A stretch of 64,000 nt of DNA, taken from contig MAAE01000032.1 in the NCBI GenBank assembly GCA_002162675.1, forward strand, positions 124,001-188,000, in the 5' to 3' direction. The position numbers were made by a program, and so were the translations under genes. Shown here in pieces: positions 8,387-15,480 of the stretch. The DNA comes from Colwellia sp. 39_35_sub15_T18. GTDB lineage: Bacteria; Pseudomonadota; Gammaproteobacteria; Enterobacterales; Alteromonadaceae. The notes below the pieces were generated by a model, which saw only the letters and a list, made by a program, of their open reading frames with translations, did not search any database and had not been told where the DNA came from. The first letter of the stretch is position 1; the number at the start of each line of letters is the position of its first letter.

Positions 8387-8790
8387 ACCACCGAGATCAC
8401 AGAGGCGTGCTTCGCACTACACAGAGCAGTAATTAATATTTTCATTTCTCGGTGAAGGACATAGTCCCTCGGTGTTCTCTGTGGTCATACATTTTTTACC
8501 ACCGAGATCACAGAGGCGTGCTTCGCACTACACAGAGCAGTAATTAATATTTTCATTTCTCGGTGAAGGACGTAGTCTCTCGGTGTTCTCTGTGGTTATA
8601 TTTGTTTTATCATTGAGGCAAAGCACCACCGAGATCACAGAGCCGCGCTTCGCACTACACAGAGAAGAGAGCAGTGTTTTATCTCGGTGAAGGACGTAGT
8701 CCCTCGGTGCTCTCTGTGGTTATATTTGTTTTATCATTGAGGCAAAGCACCACCGAGAGCACAGAGCCGTGCTTCGCACTACGCAGAGAA
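8387..8790 (+). repeat. Array of four ACCACCGAG/CTCTGTGGT palindromic elements
   Basis: Three full copies (8387-8485, 8498-8596, 8625-8720) and one truncated copy (8749-8790) of a roughly 97-bp imperfect palindrome lie head to tail. Each starts ACCACCGAGATCACAGAG and ends TCGGTGTTCTCTGTGGT, with an internal TGCTTCGCACTAC / CTCGGTGAAGGACGTAGTC region. Copies 3 and 4 are also separated from their predecessors by the same spacer (TATATTTGTTTTATCATTGAGG), so the array grew by segmental duplication. The 433-bp gap between B2 and the toxin gene holds nothing else. Confidence 0.93.
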
Positions 8791-8814
8791 GTATCGGTAT
8801 ATTTATAAGAATTA

Positions 8815-9291
8815 TTATTCACTGGAGGAGGTTGATTTTTTGGCTATTTTTAAAAGATCATCCCAACTATCAGGTGGGGTGCCTGACTTTAACATTCTGG
8901 AAAATACTCTATAAGCATCAGTTTTACTTTCATAAGCTCGTTTGCTGCTATCATCATTTACCCAAGTATAGATGATGATTTTTGATTGGATATCATAACG
9001 GAAAAACAATCGATATTGCTGGAAAAATTTAGCTCTGAACCAGTGTTTATTTTTATCACCCAACGTTTTACCTTGGCGATAATCTGGTTTTGTTGGATCT
9101 TGTGGAATAACCTCAAAAGCTAACTTATGAATAGCTGCGAGCCTTTTCGTGTCATTTTTCTTAAGATAAGCAATAGGATCTTTTGTCTTGAGCGCAGTGA
9201 CTTTTCTCTCTAAAAGTTCATATTGCTCAACAAAGAGTGGATGTGTATATAAAGTCCATCCATTAACGACAATAGCTGCATTATTAGACAA
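8815..9291 (-). CDS. yhaV: YhaV-family type II toxin
   Basis: The 158-residue protein resembles YhaV, a ribosome-associated RNase toxin of the RelE superfamily. Family features include the start VNGWTLYTHPLFVEQYE, the central QGKTLGDKNKHWFRAKF and the C-terminal FRYD...YTWVNDDSSKRAY segments. Length is close to E. coli YhaV (154 residues). It starts 2 bp after the antitoxin stop codon, the usual prlF-yhaV arrangement. The pair is inserted between lasso genes B2 and C and lies between palindromic elements at 8749-8790 and 9743-9839, which suggests later acquisition. Confidence 0.92.
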   Translation of the reverse strand: MSNNAAIVVNGWTLYTHPLFVEQYELLERKVTALKTKDPIAYLKKNDTKRLAAIHKLAFEVIPQDPTKPDYRQGKTLGDKNKHWFRAKFFQQYRLFFRYDIQSKIIIYTWVNDDSSKRAYESKTDAYRVFSRMLKSGTPPDSWDDLLKIAKKSTSSSE

Positions 9292-9293
9292 GG

Positions 9294-9623
9294 TTACTCA
9301 TCCGCATCGGATAATGGCGCATCTAAATCTAATTCAACACCAGCGGTTAATGACTCAACGCGATCACGCATAGCTGCTGTTAATGATTGAAGTTTTTCAG
9401 GGTACTTTTGCATATCGTTGGCAATAAATGTTAAAAATGATTCTACAGCAGGATCATTCTCTACAGTTTCAACACGAGAAAGCATGATGCTACCATTTGG
9501 TTGGATGATAAATTTAATTTTATCTTTTTTATTCAAATGCAGTGCTTGACGAACAATACTAGGAATGGTTGTTTGAAATCTATCTGTTAATGTGGACTCA
9601 GTTTCTAAAGCTGCTTGTATCAT
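9294..9623 (-). CDS. prlF: PrlF-family (AbrB-like) antitoxin
   Basis: The protein has an N-terminal swapped-hairpin AbrB-type DNA-binding domain (LTDRFQTTIPSIVRQALHL) and an acidic C-terminal tail (LDLDAPLSDADE) that would wrap the toxin. I place the start at the ATG at 9623, where a perfect GGAGG lies 6 nt upstream on the minus strand, giving 109 residues; an upstream in-frame start at 9653 has no such site. PrlF neutralises YhaV and represses the operon. This is a complete two-gene toxin-antitoxin module. Confidence 0.9.
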   Translation of the reverse strand: MIQAALETESTLTDRFQTTIPSIVRQALHLNKKDKIKFIIQPNGSIMLSRVETVENDPAVESFLTFIANDMQKYPEKLQSLTAAMRDRVESLTAGVELDLDAPLSDADE

Positions 9624-9742
9624 AGTAACCTCCAAAATATTAGGCTTACCCAATAATGGTAATGCAAACGCATTGTCATTGCAAGGTAAGCTAATTATGG
9701 CGAAATAAATGACAAGTTTCCGTATGCTTAAATCCAGATTTC

Positions 9743-9839
9743 ACCACCGAGATCACAGAGTCGTGCTTCGCACTACGCAGAGAAGTGATCAATGCTTTTA
9801 TCTCGGTGAAGGACGTAGTCCCTCGGTGCTCTCTGTGGT
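9743..9839 (+). repeat. ACCACCGAG palindromic element next to the cyclase gene
   Basis: This is a full copy of the dispersed element, same orientation as the array at 8387-8790. Its last base (9839) is also the last base of the cyclase gene's stop codon on the opposite strand, so the element edge coincides with the gene end. Confidence 0.92.
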
Positions 9840-11788
9840 TATATTTTTACCGCTGAGGAATATGAACAATGCGTTTGAAACCATAACTGGGTTAAAATGG
9901 CGTACAACATATCAACATGTAAATAGCTATTATTGTTGTTTACAACGGCATCAAACTCTTTTAATAAAATACTATTATTTATCAAACCTAAATCTTGCAG
10001 CCCAGTGTGTGATAACAATTGTCGTAATTCATGTTGATTGCTTCTAACCAAGTTTGCAAAGTGATGATCAAACACAGTCTTGGTTTTATTCCAACAAACC
10101 GAAGCGGGTAAGTACTCTTGCATCGTTTGTCGTAACAGCCATTTAGGGTATATGCCTTGAATAAGCATCTTTTCAGGTACCGCAAAACTAAACTCAACAA
10201 TATCGGTATCAAAAAAGGGATGACGAACATCAATGCCATATAAACTAGCCACTTTTTGATAGGAGCGCATTGAGTTATAAGTCGAAGTAGTCTTTAATCC
10301 GTGATACCTAGCATGCCTAGCGGGATTAAAACTGGCTGAATAAGGGTTTGAAAAATGCTCATTGGCGTATTTTACCAGAGTAGTAGCCTCTTTAGACAAC
10401 CACTTAGGTTGTTCATTTCCTAGCCTAGGTTGGTTTCTCAGTATTTTGAGTAAGTTTTGCAATGTTGAAGGTATAAATAATTTATACAAAGACCGAACAA
10501 CAGGCTCACCAAGCTCATCACAAGCGTTTATCACTTCACTTATAACACCTATTTCACCTTTAAATAAACGCGAGCGGTATGATCCGCTATGTCCCCAGCA
10601 AGTTTCATCACCACCATTACCCGTTAAAAGCACACTGGCTCCTAACGAACTCATCAGTTGTAATTCTTGGTGGTATTTAGGCGAAAGTACCACACCGGGA
10701 TTGTCAAAATCTGTTGGATACAATTGTGCAAAGGTGATCTGTTCAAACTGATCTAGCTCGATAAAGTGTTGGTTCTCAAGTTTTAGTGTCGAGATCATAT
10801 CGGCTATATTACTGCTTTCATCGCAACTTTTAGTATTGGCATATCGGTGCGACAAGGTATGTAGTGGCTGCGATTTTTTATCCATCGCTTGCTTTGCTAA
10901 TGCCGTGATAGACGTTGAATCCATACCGCCACTCATTTGGCAAAATACTGTGGCGCTATTTACAGCACTATTTGAATCATGGTTTGACGAGTTGTCAGCC
11001 GCTAATCGGTTAGTAACACTGTTATTTAATAAATCTAAAAAATGAGCCTTGTATTGATCGGTATCTTGGTAACGAATAGAGAAATTAGGGTCAATATCCC
11101 AAAATTTGTGGATACTAACGCCGCCTCGAGACGAAAATTGTAAAGAATGCCCTGCGGGTATTAAAGATATTTCATTTAACATGGCGCAAGTTGGATCGGG
11201 TCGACCAGCCAACCACTGGCTTATGGCCATTTTATTTATGCTTAAAGGGGTATTAGTACACTGCGCTAATAATTTAGCATCAGAAGCTAAATATAAAGTA
11301 TCTTCTAACTGTAAATAAAATAAAGAACGACCGCTAAATGAGTCAATTGCCGCATGAACTTCTTGTTTATCTTCATCCCACAAAATGGCACAAAAGCTTC
11401 CCTTTATTTTTTTAAAACACTCAGTTCCCCACGCTTTATAAGCTGAGAAAACTAACTGTTCGTTGCAAAGCTCTGCTGAAAGGGCAGAAGTGCTAACCGT
11501 AGCCTTAGTTAACAAAGGAGTTAACAAAGCCGATAATTGTTTTTTATTATCAATTCTATCGCAACTAATAATGGGATTTTCAGAAGAAAAACAAGAATTA
11601 TTCGTTTTTTTTTGCGCTAGTTTGCTATGTGAATACTTAACAAAAGAAACAGTGTGGCTAGCACTTTTAATTTCTTTGAATTCATGCGGTTGATTGCAAA
11701 AAAAATGATTGATCAATTGCTGATTAAAAATGATTTTAGCGTTATTACTCTGTTTAATTGGCGTGATAGCCGCAAAAAGGTTGTCCAT
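9839..11788 (-). CDS. Asparagine-synthetase-like lasso cyclase C
   Basis: The 649-residue protein has the asparagine synthetase B architecture: an N-terminal Ntn-hydrolase-like domain (to about residue 220) and a C-terminal ATP-pyrophosphatase domain with the P-loop SGGMDSTSI near 286 and LLTGNGGDE near 388. Residue 2 is Asp, so the catalytic Cys2 of true glutamine-dependent asparagine synthetases is absent. Loss of glutaminase activity is expected in lasso cyclases, which use ATP to activate the ring Asp or Glu and join it to the core N terminus. It is transcribed away from the precursor operon and towards B2. The stop codon lies at the edge of a palindromic repeat, so the extreme C terminus may be altered. 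Confidence 0.9.
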   Translation of the reverse strand: MDNLFAAITPIKQSNNAKIIFNQQLINHFFCNQPHEFKEIKSASHTVSFVKYSHSKLAQKKTNNSCFSSENPIISCDRIDNKKQLSALLTPLLTKATVSTSALSAELCNEQLVFSAYKAWGTECFKKIKGSFCAILWDEDKQEVHAAIDSFSGRSLFYLQLEDTLYLASDAKLLAQCTNTPLSINKMAISQWLAGRPDPTCAMLNEISLIPAGHSLQFSSRGGVSIHKFWDIDPNFSIRYQDTDQYKAHFLDLLNNSVTNRLAADNSSNHDSNSAVNSATVFCQMSGGMDSTSITALAKQAMDKKSQPLHTLSHRYANTKSCDESSNIADMISTLKLENQHFIELDQFEQITFAQLYPTDFDNPGVVLSPKYHQELQLMSSLGASVLLTGNGGDETCWGHSGSYRSRLFKGEIGVISEVINACDELGEPVVRSLYKLFIPSTLQNLLKILRNQPRLGNEQPKWLSKEATTLVKYANEHFSNPYSASFNPARHARYHGLKTTSTYNSMRSYQKVASLYGIDVRHPFFDTDIVEFSFAVPEKMLIQGIYPKWLLRQTMQEYLPASVCWNKTKTVFDHHFANLVRSNQHELRQLLSHTGLQDLGLINNSILLKEFDAVVNNNNSYLHVDMLYAILTQLWFQTHCSYSSAVKI

Positions 11789-12052
11789 AATACCCTTAAA
11801 ATAATACCTTGTTAAAAAGGCTAGAGTGTTGAAAATAGCAAACTAAAGGTGATTTTGTAATGTTTTTTGTAAATTGTCATTAAAAAGTAACAATAAACAG
11901 GGTAGAATACGTGAGTAAAGGTGTTTTTAGCTCTTGCAGTGTTTAATTTTTAGCGTTATTTAGTGTCAGGTTTTTTTACACGTTTAAATGAATTTGAAAT
12001 AACACTTTTAGTTATTGGTCGTACCAGCTTGAAACCATTGATTTATTTAAAG
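11789..12052. promoter_or_regulatory. Divergent control region between cyclase C and the PEP-CTERM/lasso A operon
   Basis: This AT-rich stretch separates two divergent transcripts and must hold the promoter of the cyclase gene and any activator sites for the downstream sigma-54-type promoter. An imperfect GTGTCAGG...TTACAC symmetry occurs near 11962-11981, but I see no well-spaced sigma-70 promoter. No coding sequence is apparent. Confidence 0.5.
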
Positions 12053-12069
12053 TTGGTGCCATTTTTGCA
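12053..12069 (+). promoter_or_regulatory. Sigma-54-type promoter for the PEP-CTERM/lasso precursor operon
   Basis: The sequence TTGGTGCCATTTTTGCA matches the -24/-12 consensus (TTGGCACG, 4 nt, TTGCA). The invariant GG (12055-12056) and GC (12067-12068) are separated by exactly 10 nt. Transcription would start near 12080, leaving a leader of about 40 nt with the site TTGGAG (12108-12113) in front of the ATG at 12121. Exosortase/PEP-CTERM genes in other proteobacteria are known to be controlled by RpoN with the PrsK/PrsR pair. Confidence 0.65.
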
Positions 12070-12120
12070 TTGTTGCGCACAGGATGTTGTTACAATTTTT
12101 TACTTATTGGAGATTTACAA

Positions 12121-12753
12121 ATGTTGAAGAAATGGACGCTAGGGATAATTCTTCTTTCTACTAGCTTGTTTTCACAAGCCACCTTAATAAATAGTGCTGT
12201 TGAAGCTGTCGATATGGACGGCATTACCGTCACCGCATTTTTTGCTGATAGTAGTCAAGAAACTCAAATTTGGTCTGCACTGAATTCTACGGTAGGCGGC
12301 GTTGACAATGGTGATTGGTCTCTAATGCTAGAAGGGAATACGTTTGGTGATTTTGACCAAGCAACTAATACTCTTTATGGCTTATGGACGTTAACAAATA
12401 TTGCCGTTAACCAAGACATTGTTGGGCTAACTATAGATGCCGGTATAGAAGGTTTTTACTTTGATATTTTAAGTGGCACATTGTTAAGCACGCCAGGCTC
12501 TGAAGCTGGCCGTGAATTTGTAGCGAGCGATGATACCGTAACAGCCACTTTTGACGATGTTTTTAGTGAACCAGATTTATATGGCACGCTAAATATTGCA
12601 TGGAACCCTAATAATACTTTAGCAACAGGGCAAGCGTTGTCGTTTTTAACTGATACAGATAAAGCCGAAATACCAGAGCCTTCTACTTTGTTTTCTTTTG
12701 CATTAGGCCTTATCGCATTAACCAGTTTACGTAGAAAATCTTCAGGGAAGTAA
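12121..12753 (+). CDS. PEP-CTERM sorting-domain protein
   Basis: The 210-residue protein has a signal peptide (MLKKWTLGIILLSTSLFSQA) and a C-terminal PEP-CTERM signal: IPEPSTLFSFALGLIAL followed by the basic tail TSLRRKSSGK. Such proteins are cut and sorted by exosortase, usually in organisms with an EPS locus like the one downstream. The middle is a low-Cys, Asp/Thr-rich beta-type sequence with no recognised enzyme motif. The start ATG at 12121 is preceded by TTGGAG; an in-frame upstream extension to 12070 would lack the signal-peptide context. The stop is only 5 bp before the lasso precursor, so both are probably on one transcript. No exosortase is present in this window. Confidence 0.88.
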   Translation: MLKKWTLGIILLSTSLFSQATLINSAVEAVDMDGITVTAFFADSSQETQIWSALNSTVGGVDNGDWSLMLEGNTFGDFDQATNTLYGLWTLTNIAVNQDIVGLTIDAGIEGFYFDILSGTLLSTPGSEAGREFVASDDTVTATFDDVFSEPDLYGTLNIAWNPNNTLATGQALSFLTDTDKAEIPEPSTLFSFALGLIALTSLRRKSSGK

Positions 12754-12758
12754 TTAAC

Positions 12759-12929
12759 ATGAACGCTAATCACACAAATGCTCAACAACAATCTGTAGCG
12801 AGCAAAGCAGCTTACACTAAACCGGTATTGAAAAATGCAGGTAGCTTAGCAGACTTAACTCAAGGCTTTGCTGGTAGTATTCCAGACGAGCAGGGCGGTC
12901 ATACCAAACGGAATCCTTTCCAAGGTTAA
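12759..12929 (+). CDS. Lasso-peptide precursor A
   Basis: The 56-residue product fits a lasso precursor. The leader (1-35) holds YTKPVLKNAGSLADLTQ, which matches the conserved pattern Tyr19-x2-Pro22-x-Leu24-x3-Gly28-x4-Leu33-Thr34, with Thr at position -2. The predicted core is Gly36-Gly56 (21 residues): it begins GFAGSIPDE, continues QGG and ends HTKRNPFQG. Gly1 would be joined to Asp8 (8-membered ring) or Glu9 (9-membered ring). GGGAAG at 12745-12750 is a good ribosome site 8 nt before the ATG. The gene sits between a PEP-CTERM gene (5 bp gap) and the kinase gene, after a stem-loop. The leader cleavage point is inferred; the ring residue is not fixed by sequence. Confidence 0.92.
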   Translation: MNANHTNAQQQSVASKAAYTKPVLKNAGSLADLTQGFAGSIPDEQGGHTKRNPFQG

Positions 12930-12937
12930 GCCTTTGA

Positions 12938-12976
12938 CACTAGCTAATGCCTAATAAATTTAGAGATTAGCTAGTG
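12938..12976 (+). promoter_or_regulatory. Stem-loop between lasso precursor and kinase genes
   Basis: A perfect 11-bp inverted repeat, CACTAGCTAAT (12938-12948) and ATTAGCTAGTG (12966-12976), encloses a 17-nt loop and is followed by CTTTAACTATTT without a strong U tract. It fits an attenuator or mRNA-stabilising hairpin that raises precursor mRNA over downstream enzyme mRNA, a common layout in RiPP operons. It starts 8 nt after the precursor stop codon. Confidence 0.7.
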
Positions 12977-12991
12977 CTTTAACTATTTCTG

Positions 12992-13975
12992 ATGAATCCT
13001 TTATTTAGTTTGCCACTTCATGGTGTTTTCTGTGTGCCTTTTTGCAACCAGAATAAAGATGAACTGCCAATAAAAATCACCTTAGCTTTTTCTGAACTCG
13101 CTGTTGATAAAAAGTTAAAACCGCTATGGTCGATGACCGATGCAGGTGATCGTTACCATAGCGAAGTTAACTTATATAAAAAGCAGCCGCCTAAAAACGA
13201 GGTCGGGTTTGATAACAGTAGTTATTATTTAAATGTTAATTGCCAAGGAAATGGCTTATTTGAAATATCGAAAAATGGCATCACCATAGACTGGAAAGAC
13301 CACGGAACAGGGGCCGATCATTATTTTCAAACATTAGCGATTGCCTTGAATTTAGAACTAAACAACGTACTTTGTATTCATGCCAATGCGTTAGCTTATC
13401 AAGACAAAGCCATTGCCGTTGTTGCGCCAAGTAGGACAGGTAAAACCACCTTAACAGCAGCGCTGAGCCAAACAGGTTTTGCCTTGATGACCGATGACAT
13501 GATTGCCCTACATGAAGTAGAGCAAGGTTATCAAATATATCCAAGCTGGCCAGTGGCAAGAATGTGGCCAGATGCATTAAATGACATACAAGCTAATGTT
13601 AATGAACCTTATAAAAAAGTTCATGAAAAGTTTGAAAAACGTATCATAAATATTGAAAAAACCAAGGGTTTTGAATTTTGTAATCAACCCAAAAAATTAC
13701 AGGTGATTTATTTATTAAATAGATTACCAAACACGCAAAATAGCAATGTACCACTATGTGAAATAGTGCCCATCGCCACAGCACAAGCACTTATTGTGTT
13801 ATTGCAAAATAGTATTTTAGGCAGTTGTTATAGAGCGCTCAACCTTGAAAAAAGTCGAGTTGCAGCGTTATCTAAGCTATTAAGCAAGGTTACTTTTAAA
13901 CAAATAAACTACTTAAGTGGTAAAGAACATTTAGCCGCGGTAAGTGAAATGATTAAAAATGATAACGCAACATAA
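12992..13975 (+). CDS. HprK-like kinase, lasso-associated K
   Basis: The 327-residue protein resembles HPr kinase-related proteins. It has HANALAY near 129 (counterpart of the HprK His/Ala motif), the P-loop APSRTGKTTL (145-154) and an acidic pair DD at 168-169. The N-terminal HprK domain is replaced by an unrelated 100-residue region. In paeninodin-type lasso clusters a homologue phosphorylates the C-terminal Ser of the precursor. The precursor here ends in Gly, so the target residue must differ, or the kinase acts on something else. HprK-related kinases also occur with PqqD and nucleotidyltransferase genes outside lasso loci. The gene starts 62 bp after the precursor. Confidence 0.85.
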   Translation: MNPLFSLPLHGVFCVPFCNQNKDELPIKITLAFSELAVDKKLKPLWSMTDAGDRYHSEVNLYKKQPPKNEVGFDNSSYYLNVNCQGNGLFEISKNGITIDWKDHGTGADHYFQTLAIALNLELNNVLCIHANALAYQDKAIAVVAPSRTGKTTLTAALSQTGFALMTDDMIALHEVEQGYQIYPSWPVARMWPDALNDIQANVNEPYKKVHEKFEKRIINIEKTKGFEFCNQPKKLQVIYLLNRLPNTQNSNVPLCEIVPIATAQALIVLLQNSILGSCYRALNLEKSRVAALSKLLSKVTFKQINYLSGKEHLAAVSEMIKNDNAT

Positions 13976-13986
13976 TGAATAACCGC

Positions 13987-14007
13987 TTCCTTGGTGCTCT
14001 TTGTGGT
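13987..14007 (+). repeat. Remnant of the palindromic element's right end
   Basis: TTCCTTGGTGCTCTTTGTGG is a diverged right end of the dispersed element (compare CCTCGGTGCTCTCTGTGG). A weaker relic (CCTCTATGTGTTTTGTGG) lies near 16610 after the nucleotidyltransferase gene. Confidence 0.6.
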
Positions 14008-14052
14008 TAAGCTTTTTAAGTTCTCATATAAAAATAAACGGAAGAAATTGAA

Positions 14053-15456
14053 ATGCATGATCAAAATGGCATGATCAAAAGTAACAGTAACACCTTTGCA
14101 GTTTTTTATCGCTTGGTTGATTTTGCTACCATACAGCTAGGCCTATTCGCCGCTATTTTTTTCTATGGTGTTACCTATAATCAACAATATTTAATAGTGT
14201 CGTTGCTGGCTACATTAACCTTCTTCTTTATCGCCGAATCCTTTTCATTATACCGCTCATGGCGCACCGGCTATTTCAAACAAATTATCTTTTATAGCTT
14301 CCTCTCCTGGGGAATTGCTTCAATAGTCGTATTGTCTTTTTTATTCTTTAGTAAATCCAGTATTGTCTTTTCTCGTGTCACCATTGCTATATGGTTTACC
14401 CTGACGTATTTTGTTTTAGTGGGCTGGCGTTATGCTTTTGCCAAGTTTCTAGAAAGAATACGTGCCAAAGGCTATAACACTCGCTCGGTCGCTATTATCG
14501 GCTTAACCAAAGGCGCCTCACGTTTAATTCAACAAATACTTGATAACCCAGAAATTGGCTATCGAATAAAAGCGGTTTATGACGATAGAACCTTAGACAG
14601 AATTGATGCCTCATACCATCATCTACTCGATGGCAGCATAGAAGAAGGCGTAGCCAAGGCTAGAAACAATGAGTTTGATGCCATTTATATCGCCTTGCCG
14701 ATGACCGCAGAAAATCGCATTAAAGACATTTTATTTAAGCTAGGTGACACCACCGCCAATGTACAACTCGTACCCGATCTTTTCATTTACTGTTTAATGA
14801 ATGCCTCTATGTCACATGTAGGTGAAATTCAAACCATTAGTGTTTATAACAACCCGATGTTAGGGGCTAATGCCTTATTAAAACGAACAGAAGATATTTT
14901 ATTATCGTTAGTTATTTTAACCCTTATTGCTATACCACTATTATTTATAGCTATTGGGGTTAAACTGACCTCAAAAGGGCCGGTATTATTTAAGCAAGAT
15001 AGATACGGTCTAGACGGTAAAAAAATTAAAGTATGGAAATTTCGCTCAATGACCGTCGCTGAAAATGCCAATAATGTTGTGCAAGCAACAAAAAATGATG
15101 TTCGAATTACCCCGTTTGGTGGCTTTTTACGCAGAACCTCACTCGATGAATTACCACAATTTTTTAATGCCTTAAAAGGTGATATGTCGGTAGTAGGGCC
15201 AAGGCCGCATGCCGTATCTCATAACGAAGAATACAGAAAACGGGTTGACTACTATATGCTTCGCCATAAAGTTAAACCGGGCATTACTGGCTGGGCACAA
15301 GTAAACGGCTGGCGCGGAGAAACCGACACAATAGATAAAATGGAAATGCGTATTCGCTTCGATCTTGAATATATACGTAATTGGTCACTGTGGATGGACT
15401 TTAAAATTGTACTATTTACAGTTTTTAGATCATTCAATGACAAAAATGCTTACTAG
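14053..15456 (+). CDS. Undecaprenyl-phosphate sugar-1-phosphate transferase (WcaJ/WbaP type)
   Basis: The 467-residue protein has four N-terminal membrane helices (about 20-130), a Rossmann-like domain (about 145-260), a fifth hydrophobic segment (about 280-305) and a C-terminal bacterial sugar transferase domain. The last shows KVWKFRSMTV, DELPQFFNALKGDMSVVGPRP and KPGITGWAQVNGWRGETDT. It would attach the first sugar-phosphate to undecaprenyl phosphate and so start EPS repeat-unit assembly. It sits between lasso genes K and N with the same orientation, 24 bp before N. The domain family is certain; glucose or galactose as substrate cannot be told. Confidence 0.93.
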   Translation: MHDQNGMIKSNSNTFAVFYRLVDFATIQLGLFAAIFFYGVTYNQQYLIVSLLATLTFFFIAESFSLYRSWRTGYFKQIIFYSFLSWGIASIVVLSFLFFSKSSIVFSRVTIAIWFTLTYFVLVGWRYAFAKFLERIRAKGYNTRSVAIIGLTKGASRLIQQILDNPEIGYRIKAVYDDRTLDRIDASYHHLLDGSIEEGVAKARNNEFDAIYIALPMTAENRIKDILFKLGDTTANVQLVPDLFIYCLMNASMSHVGEIQTISVYNNPMLGANALLKRTEDILLSLVILTLIAIPLLFIAIGVKLTSKGPVLFKQDRYGLDGKKIKVWKFRSMTVAENANNVVQATKNDVRITPFGGFLRRTSLDELPQFFNALKGDMSVVGPRPHAVSHNEEYRKRVDYYMLRHKVKPGITGWAQVNGWRGETDTIDKMEMRIRFDLEYIRNWSLWMDFKIVLFTVFRSFNDKNAY

Positions 15457-15480
15457 CTTACTAATAGGTAAATAGCTAAT

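Noticed and set aside
8387-8790. Could the repeat array be a CRISPR
   Set aside because: Units are about 97 bp imperfect palindromes with nearly no unique spacers, and there are no cas genes.
9839-11788. Reading the asparagine-synthetase-like gene as asnB
   Set aside because: The N-terminal catalytic Cys is missing, and the gene lies among B1, B2, a lasso precursor and an exporter.
12070-12120. Longer start for the PEP-CTERM protein
   Set aside because: It would overlap the predicted transcript start and put 17 residues in front of a normal signal peptide; the ATG at 12121 follows TTGGAG.
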